The notes beneath the pieces were generated by a model, which saw only the letters and a program-made list of their open reading frames with translations, was not told the origin of the DNA and did no database searches. A stretch of 8,986 nt of DNA from Bacteroidales bacterium (GTDB taxonomy: Bacteria; Bacteroidota; Bacteroidia; Bacteroidales; VadinHA17). How positions within the stretch are numbered: the first letter of the stretch is position 1; each line of letters starts with the position of its first letter. The translations under genes were made by a program, and so were the position numbers. Below, piece by piece: positions 1-5,141 of this stretch. Location: contig JAFGXK010000184.1 in assembly GCA_016936695.1 (NCBI GenBank), positions 1-8,986 on the forward strand. Reading direction: 5' to 3'.

Positions 1-57
1 AATGAATTACAGGATATAATCAAAACACCTTTTAATAACTGTTAAAACTTTATTATT

Positions 58-1062
58 ATGAAAAAAAATCTACTTATTCTGTTTAGTTTGTGCTTTGCAT
101 TTTTTATTTTAAATGTAAACGCACAGGTTCATCCCGATGGAAATCGTCTGGTAAACCTCTGGGATTTTGAATTTGGAAATGCGGACGATGCAAAGGGCTT
201 CGCAGATGGTGAATTAAAAAATGGCGCCCTGGTCAGTGGAGGCCAGCTCCAGTTAACCGCTCTGGACGCGAAAGCTGGTTTTGTCGATATTCCAGGGGAT
301 GCCATAGAAATAAACACCTTTTCTGAATTAACCCTTGAAGTCTGGGCACAGCCATTTCCGACCGCGAATAGTGGTGCGAATATGCTGATGTACTTTGGAA
401 CAACCAGTGGAGGAGGTGTTGGCATCTATTACCTGTTTATTACCTCAGGTAGATTTGGGACTAATCCCTATGTGGCGATATCATGTAACGAGACAGAGCC
501 ATGGGCTAATGAAAATGGTATTGGAGCTGATGCAAGTTACGGGGATTCGACCATGCGTCACCATGTCATTACTATTAAGGATACAGTGATGCATTTTTAT
601 ATTGATGGAACAAGGATTGATTCAACAATATTATCGTTGTCGTTTAATCGAATTGCCAATATCAGTAATGATTCTGTTTTCATTGGTAAAGCGGGTTATA
701 CTGCTGATCCTACATGGAAAGGATCAGTAGAATTAATTGGGCTCTGGGACCAGGAATTAACTGCGGATGAGATTCTCTGGTTGTTTCAGCAGGGAGCAAA
801 ACGGGACGAGATTGCCAGAACAGAATTAAATGATGTTCCGTCTCTGGTAAAGATCTATGCTGTAAATAATCAGTTATTCATTCGGAATATTTTAGAAATT
901 ACGGGAAATCTTTCTGTAAGCATCTATAATGTTACAGGTAGTAAAGTCTATCAGAATAAAAATTTCCGGAACGGAGAATATTTAAATCTCCAACAGGGAA
1001 TTTATGTTGTAAAGGCAGACAATGAGAACCACCATTTAATAGATAAAATAATTATCAGGTAA
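58..1062 (+). CDS. Secreted LamG/concanavalin A-like domain protein with T9SS sorting domain
   Basis: This is a 334-residue protein. A signal peptide is visible: Lys-Lys, then a hydrophobic stretch to about residue 20, with likely cleavage after NAQ at 21-23. Residues about 30-247 read as a LamG/concanavalin A-like jelly-roll. Supporting motifs are LTLEVWAQPF at 91-100, HHVITIKDTVMHFYIDGT at 168-185, FIGKAGY near 208 and a closing IGLWDQELTADEILWLFQQG. Residues about 262-334 fit a T9SS type A sorting domain (SVSIYNVTGSKVYQN, then QGIYVVKA and a basic C-terminal end, DKIIIR). From family knowledge, such proteins are exported across the outer membrane and fixed to the surface or released; the LamG fold commonly binds carbohydrate. 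No catalytic residues are recognisable, so a binding role is an inference. The ATG at 58 directly precedes the signal peptide; the upstream bases are A/T-rich with no Shine-Dalgarno. The gene is convergent with the lyase gene. It looks AT-richer than that gene. Confidence 0.85.
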   Translation: MKKNLLILFSLCFAFFILNVNAQVHPDGNRLVNLWDFEFGNADDAKGFADGELKNGALVSGGQLQLTALDAKAGFVDIPGDAIEINTFSELTLEVWAQPFPTANSGANMLMYFGTTSGGGVGIYYLFITSGRFGTNPYVAISCNETEPWANENGIGADASYGDSTMRHHVITIKDTVMHFYIDGTRIDSTILSLSFNRIANISNDSVFIGKAGYTADPTWKGSVELIGLWDQELTADEILWLFQQGAKRDEIARTELNDVPSLVKIYAVNNQLFIRNILEITGNLSVSIYNVTGSKVYQNKNFRNGEYLNLQQGIYVVKADNENHHLIDKIIIR

Positions 1063-1110
1063 AAACAGGAGGTTCTATCATAGATTTAGTTTTAGTAGCA
1101 GATGGTTGAA

Positions 1111-1138
1111 GGATTGCCTTAATTAAATAAGGCAATCC
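1111..1138. terminator. Hairpin downstream of the LamG gene, possible bidirectional terminator
   Basis: A perfect inverted repeat: arm GGATTGCCTT at 1111-1120 and its complement AAGGCAATCC at 1129-1138. One further A-T pair closes a 6-base loop. It lies 49 bases after the LamG stop, between convergent genes, where a terminator is expected. No clear T-run follows on either strand, so the terminator role is an inference from position and stem strength. Confidence 0.5.
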
Positions 1139-1147
1139 TCTTCCAGT

Positions 1148-1373
1148 CCCGACATCGGGCCGAGGTATGTATTGATGTTTTCCTCCGAAGCATGAGATAC
1201 CTGGCCGCACCACGACCATATGATGACATTCACATCGGGATAATTCAACTAAGCAATACAGTTCCCTCCGCTTCTGTATTGCAGGTCTCACTGAGGACTT
1301 TTATCTAACTGGTTACCGTTAGATCTCAGGATTTCCGGCTTCGCTGGTAATTTACTGCCGACTGAATTCAGTC
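1148..1373. other. Hairpin-rich non-coding stretch between the LamG gene and the GIN-gene remnant
   Basis: No credible gene is seen here. Inverted repeats are dense: CCCGA/TCGGG at 1148-1159; GCAATACAG at 1253-1261 pairing perfectly with 1274-1282; CTGAG at 1291-1295 plus ATCTAAC at 1303-1309 pairing with GTTAGAT and CTCAG at 1318-1329, with a 7-base bulge on one side; CCGGC at 1335-1339 with GCTGG at 1343-1347 (one wobble pair); and the 14-base perfect palindrome GACTGAATTCAGTC at 1360-1373, which overlaps the stop codon of the GIN remnant. It could be a decayed mobile or dispersed palindromic element, or a structured RNA. The sequence alone does not decide, and no known RNA family is recognised. 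Confidence 0.45.
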
Positions 1374-1605
1374 ACAGCTTAATCACCTTGCCACTGCCGG
1401 TGATCGTTTGATGCACGGTTGGATTGCCGTAATAATACAGGTTGCCGCTGCCGCTAATGGTTACGTTGAGCGTATTGACCGCCCACACGGTCGCATCCCC
1501 ACTCCCGGAGATGGTACAGTTGACGGTGTTGCATTGAATGATGCCGAAGTTTAAACTGCCCGACGCACGTCGGGATAAATGAGTGTAATACTCCGATGCT
1601 TGCAT
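1372..1605 (-). pseudogene. 3' remnant of a GIN-domain (DUF2807) protein gene
   Basis: The 77-codon open frame ends in about 61 residues typical of the C-terminus of the Bacteroidota GIN domain (putative auto-transporter adhesin head, DUF2807). Three SGSG/TGSG turns recur roughly every 18-19 residues (TISGSGDATV, TISGSGNLYYYGNP, TITGSGKVIKL), and the protein ends in the family-like VIKL. The homology starts only at about residue 17 (near base 1557). The first 16 codons read through a palindromic repeat and resemble no protein, so the ATG at 1605 is probably accidental. Intact members of the family are usually well over 200 residues with a lipoprotein signal, so most of the gene is missing. 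The matching 5' end of such a gene lies at 7651-7821 on the same strand. Identification of the fragment is firm; calling it dead is an inference from the missing N-terminus. Confidence 0.75.
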
Positions 1606-1654
1606 CGATAAAATACATTTTTTGTTGATACCTCGACAGCTCTGCTGCGAGGTA
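1559..1654. repeat. Cluster of three palindromes at the GIN remnant breakpoint
   Basis: Three hairpins follow one another. CCCGAC-GCAC-GTCGGG lies at 1559-1574, CGATGC-TT-GCATCG at 1594-1607, and a longer stem at 1629-1654 pairs TACCTCGACAGC with GCTGCGAGGTA around a TCT loop with one bulged base. A cccgacatcggg palindrome like the first one recurs at 1148-1159. Such compact hairpin modules resemble the dispersed intergenic palindromic repeats of Bacteroidota genomes; that resemblance is from memory and needs a genome search. The cluster lies downstream of the lyase gene (minus strand), so it may also affect transcript ends. It begins almost exactly where GIN homology stops. Confidence 0.55.
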
Positions 1655-1690
1655 GTTCATTACGTTGCGGATCCGGACATCCCCGTTCTG

Positions 1691-4525
1691 TTACTTTCTC
1701 ATCACTTTCACCCTTGCAACTTTCTCCCCGGTAGGATAGTCGGTTACCAGCAAAACATACATCTGCGCCGGGAGATTTGAAGGACAATCCAGCCGGAGAA
1801 GGTTCTGACCCGCCCGGACATCCTTTATGGACTGCAACAGGAGCTTTCCGGTCAGGTCATACAGGAGCACACTGATGGAACCCGGTTCCTCTGAAAACAA
1901 TTCGATATTCAGATGGGAGTCGAAAAGGGTGGGGTAAACCCTGCAGCTGACCTCTTTTTCAATTTCCGCCTCACCCAGGGGTGTTTCCGCACCCAGGCAG
2001 ATCCCGATACGCCGGGTGAAAACCGATCCCTCCCGGTCCGTGGCTGTGATATCCAGGTAACTGATCCCGTTCCCGGCACCGGTGGGTGTGATGGTGACGG
2101 AAGATCCCGAAAAAGCCAGGTCAAAGCCCCCGGCAATATCACAGCTATAAGCCGGATCATTGTATCCTGCTGTAAAAACGGAAAGCTCAATGGTCTTTCC
2201 CTCACCTTTTTTAAGATAATAGTGAGGCACCGACCACCATTCCAGGTAGTCCTCCAGTGCCGTGTAGCCATCCCTGTCCGGATCGGCATTTGAATCGGTG
2301 AAGTCACCCTGATCTGAATCCGGATTGCTCCCGAACAGGTTTTCCCACCAGTCGGGCAGTCCGTCCATATCGGAGTCAAAATCCGGGGGACGGGTTTCTT
2401 CCGGGTAATTCTCGTAACCTCCCGCATCATCCTGGTGATCGATTATCCCTCCCACCAATGACTTACTGCCTGTATAGGTATAGGTGCCGGTTAACGTCTC
2501 CCGGATGATCCTCTGATCATGCTCATCAAAGAGAGGCATGGAGCAACCGACATCGGACAGGACCGATTTATAGGCCTCCCTGGCCGTCTGGATCCGGGCA
2601 TATGAAGGGAAAAATACTGAATCCACAAACACATCCCAATCGAGGATCTGTCCGCCCGATAGCTGATAATCCCGCGCGCAGTTGTTATCGGTTCCGTCGC
2701 AGGCAAAGGTGCTGTTTGTATTCTGAAGGATATTGCCCGAGTAATAATAACTCTGTGTCCCTTTTCCCGTTCCTTCCAGCTGGGCAGTCAGTATCATATT
2801 TTCGGTGGAGGCGACTCCTTTCTTATAATAATTATTCACAAAATTCACTTCATGGGCGCCACCGTCTGTGGTCCTTCCTCCCCAGTTGTACACCACGTTG
2901 TTGAATATATCAAGCCGCCCGGCATAGTACCCGGCTCCATCCAGACCGCCGGCCAGGCTCCAGTTCCGGCCATTGCAATGGGCCAGAAGATTGTGATGAA
3001 ACGATCCGATGTCGCCGCCAATGCTTGCCGCATAACCATGGGCCTTGCCCTCGGGGTAGTTTTCATGATCCGCAATATTAAGGGCTTCAGAGATCAGGGT
3101 GCACTGCAGTGTAATGTTCAGGGCGTCCCGGGAACTGAACGCCTCATCAATCGTCCAGCTGATGGAGCAGTGATCGACAATGGAATGGTTGTTCCCTCTC
3201 ATGCCAATGCCGTCAAACGTCGGACCGGCTCCCAGCCTCACCCGTATAAAGCGCGTGATGGTCTCTGTGCCCACACCCAGGGGAGCCGACCGGATGCAGA
3301 TGCCCTTCCCCGGCGCAGTCTGTCCTGCTATGGTCACAAACCTGTCATTCAGAACCAGCCTGGATTCCAGTTTGATAATCCCGGACACTGCAAACAGGAT
3401 GGTGCGCGGCCCGATATCATGGGTGATGGCTTCCCGGAGAGTGCCGGGACCGGCATCATTCAGATTGGTAACATAAACAACCTTTCCGCCGCGGCCGCCG
3501 GTGGCAAAACGGCCATAACCTTCGGCACCCCTGAAAGCCAGATGCCTGGGCTTGAATTTCCAGACATTGCCCTTCGTGGTGATCCCGGCGGAGTCGGTTT
3601 CATCGACACGCCAGAAATAGGTATCCAGATTGTAAAGCCCTTTAACATAAAACCCTGCAGAGTCGACAGGAAGCTCACCCCTGTAAACTCCGGCATTGGC
3701 TGGGGTGGCTCCGGCAACGGTCAGTGAATCTATACCAAAATAGAGGTGATGACTCCGTGTATAGCCGTTTTTAGCAGGTTTCCACTGAAGCGTGAAGGAT
3801 CCTTCATCCGCATCCACATGCAGGTCCCCGTCTGCCGGCACAGGTTCGCGTGCCAACCTGGAAACCTGGCTGGTGTTGAGCTCAATCGCATTGATATGGA
3901 CATTGAGATCGGTTGTTTTCCCTTCCGGGGCCACAAAATCCCTGACCGGTTCGATCCGCAGGACCATCTCCTGGTCCGCCCGGGTGACATTCAACTCCGT
4001 AAGCAAAATAGTAGCTTCAGAGGTCTCTAAAACCCGGACCGATCGCTTGATATTTTCGTGGATCAGCTGATCGTTCAGGTAGACGTTGATGGGCCAGTGA
4101 TCCCTGGTTGTGGTGTCTTCCCAGATGTTGTGATAGGTTTGCAGGGCATGCATTCCTTCAGGCAGCCCGGTGATGTGCAGTTCCAGCTCACCACCCTCCC
4201 CGGGATGGGCCAGCAGGCTGTCGTTGTCCACCTTAACGCCATCGTTTACCAGTGTCATGTAATAGGGTGACTGGACCAGGGCCTTCGACCAGCTGGTCCG
4301 CATGGTGGCACTGTCGGCCGGAGAGGTTGCAACCAGTTCGAAGGTCACACCCGAAACCGTAATGGAATGACTGTGAACCCTCGGGATATACCATGGGGTA
4401 TAACCCTCGGTGTTCACTTCCGATTCTCTGCGGCCTTCCATGTTGATATCGATTTTCGCAACGGGCAATTGTGCATTTACAAAAGCACCGATTCCCGTAA
4501 GAAGAATAATGATCCGGTATTTCAT
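1691..4525 (-). CDS. Secreted pectate-lyase-like (PL1-type) protein with T9SS sorting domain
   Basis: A 944-residue protein. The signal peptide spans 1-18 (cleavage near VNA-QLP). Residues about 20-225 form a beta-rich N-terminal module and about 226-325 a fibronectin-III-like stretch. The lyase-like beta-helix covers about 330-680: FRGAEGYGRFATGGRGGKV, VTNLNDAGPGTLREAI, ILFAVSGIIKLES and VTIAGQTAPGKGICIRS. By analogy with PL1 lyases, D438, D451 and D460/E461 (DHCSISWTIDEAFS) are candidate calcium ligands, and R520 after SFHHNLLAHCNG is the candidate catalytic base. The usual R-x-P-R reads RNWS here, so pectate as substrate is uncertain. Residues about 714-762 carry Asp-rich calcium repeats (DSDMDGLPDWWE, DPDRDGYTALEDY). 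Residues about 862-944 are a T9SS sorting domain (VYPTLFDSHLNIELF, LYDLTGKLLLQS). Expected role: eliminative cleavage of uronate polysaccharide outside the cell. Sampled stretches look GC-richer (near 60%) than neighbouring genes, which may indicate transfer. The ATG at 4525 directly precedes the signal peptide, without a Shine-Dalgarno. Confidence 0.88.
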   Translation of the reverse strand: MKYRIIILLTGIGAFVNAQLPVAKIDINMEGRRESEVNTEGYTPWYIPRVHSHSITVSGVTFELVATSPADSATMRTSWSKALVQSPYYMTLVNDGVKVDNDSLLAHPGEGGELELHITGLPEGMHALQTYHNIWEDTTTRDHWPINVYLNDQLIHENIKRSVRVLETSEATILLTELNVTRADQEMVLRIEPVRDFVAPEGKTTDLNVHINAIELNTSQVSRLAREPVPADGDLHVDADEGSFTLQWKPAKNGYTRSHHLYFGIDSLTVAGATPANAGVYRGELPVDSAGFYVKGLYNLDTYFWRVDETDSAGITTKGNVWKFKPRHLAFRGAEGYGRFATGGRGGKVVYVTNLNDAGPGTLREAITHDIGPRTILFAVSGIIKLESRLVLNDRFVTIAGQTAPGKGICIRSAPLGVGTETITRFIRVRLGAGPTFDGIGMRGNNHSIVDHCSISWTIDEAFSSRDALNITLQCTLISEALNIADHENYPEGKAHGYAASIGGDIGSFHHNLLAHCNGRNWSLAGGLDGAGYYAGRLDIFNNVVYNWGGRTTDGGAHEVNFVNNYYKKGVASTENMILTAQLEGTGKGTQSYYYSGNILQNTNSTFACDGTDNNCARDYQLSGGQILDWDVFVDSVFFPSYARIQTAREAYKSVLSDVGCSMPLFDEHDQRIIRETLTGTYTYTGSKSLVGGIIDHQDDAGGYENYPEETRPPDFDSDMDGLPDWWENLFGSNPDSDQGDFTDSNADPDRDGYTALEDYLEWWSVPHYYLKKGEGKTIELSVFTAGYNDPAYSCDIAGGFDLAFSGSSVTITPTGAGNGISYLDITATDREGSVFTRRIGICLGAETPLGEAEIEKEVSCRVYPTLFDSHLNIELFSEEPGSISVLLYDLTGKLLLQSIKDVRAGQNLLRLDCPSNLPAQMYVLLVTDYPTGEKVARVKVMRK

Positions 4526-4718
4526 TATGTTTTAAAGTATGGTGGATTGATTCCCCTGATGAACAATGATGTTCTTTAATTTCCTGATAACAGGACAAAC
4601 ATGAAGCATCATAAGAACCTGAAAATATTTATAAAGATAATTCGTTTCAACCAATTTTGGTTCCCCAACCTTAAGGGAACAGAGCCACATCCAGAAGGCA
4701 TAAGTCAATCGATTTCAT

Positions 4719-4791
4719 CCTCCGTAGCTTTAGCGAAGGTAGACCAATCGCTCCGTCAGCCGATTGATGACTGGGGATGTCCAAAAGGTCA
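4719..4791. repeat. Probable dispersed intergenic repeat of Bacteroidota type
   Basis: The stretch begins CCTCCGTAGCTTTAGCGAAG and continues through CGATTGATGACTGGGGATGT to an AAAAGGTC end. Its 5' part can fold as an imperfect hairpin around CTTTAG. Its accidental translation (SSSVALAKVDQS, then DDWGCPKG) is a string I recall from spurious small proteins predicted in many Bacteroidota genomes, which suggests a multi-copy intergenic element; this is memory, not a search. The decamer GGGGATGTCC at 4773-4782 also occurs inverted at 1675-1684, beyond the other end of the lyase gene. Confidence 0.4.
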
Positions 4792-5085
4792 GATTACTAT
4801 TCTAATAACTTACAATGTAAGTTTAAATTAGAAATTCCAATCATGGGTACACAAATAACCCCTCTCCTGTCTCCCCCTTTTTAAGTAAATGCCACCTGAC
4901 ATTGCAAGGGGTAAATAAAAAAATTCGAGTTCTTTAACATAATTGTTAATGATTTGAAGATACTGATTGATTACATGCCTGGCTATATTGGTTGTATAAT
5001 GAATAAACTCAATGACTCTATGGTCATTAACCAGGGTTTTAACACGTTAGAAGTCTTTTATAAATGTATCCACAGCTTGCAAGTT

Positions 5086-5116
5086 CTTGACAATTCCCGT
5101 TAGTCTGCGTAACTTG
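5086..5116 (+). promoter_or_regulatory. Candidate Bacteroidota -33/-7 promoter for the fibre gene
   Basis: CTTG at 5086-5089 resembles the -33 element (TTTG), and TAACTTG at 5110-5116 resembles the -7 element (TAnnTTTG). The gap is 20 bases, within the usual 19-21. Transcription would start near 5123, about 20 bases before the ATG at 5142. Both boxes are imperfect, and this is read by eye against the known consensus. Confidence 0.4.
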
Positions 5117-5141
5117 TCTTGTTACCAATCTGTTCTTCGTC

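Larger units (their letters stand above)
4526..5141. other. Divergent intergenic region between the lyase and fibre genes
   Basis: 616 bases carrying the start regions of both flanking genes. A 76-codon frame at 4601-4831 lacks family likeness and crosses an apparent dispersed repeat, so it is not called. Small inverted repeats: GAACA-ATGA-TGTTC at 4561-4574, just upstream of the lyase gene; TCCTG-ATAA-CAGGA at 4582-4595; and AATGAC-TCTATG-GTCATT at 5011-5028. Any of these could be an operator, but none matches a known site. I saw no convincing Bacteroidota promoter for the lyase gene. Most of 4800-5080 is A/T-rich and shows nothing further. Confidence 0.5.

Noticed and set aside
1..45. Open frame from base 1 reading NELQDIIKTPFNNC then TAA, possibly the 3' end of an upstream gene; its start echoes the NELQDL motif of the fibre protein
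   Set aside because: Only 14 codons are visible and nothing confirms coding; the likeness covers five or six residues and may be chance.
1055..1291. Minus-strand 78-codon frame beside the LamG gene
   Set aside because: It runs across several perfect hairpins, overlaps the LamG 3' end, resembles no family and is in hairpin-rich non-coding sequence.
1454..1787. Two minus-strand frames overlapping the lyase 3' end and the GIN remnant
   Set aside because: They are shifted frames across the palindrome cluster; the GIN motif is found only in the frame ending at 1372.
2852..3727. Plus-strand 291-codon frame antisense to the lyase gene
   Set aside because: The opposite strand encodes clear, ordered lyase motifs through the whole stretch; the antisense product shows no family likeness and its length follows from the GC-rich composition.
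4601..4831. Plus-strand 76-codon frame in the divergent intergenic region
   Set aside because: It spans an apparent dispersed repeat whose translation is typical of spurious predictions, and has no recognisable domain.
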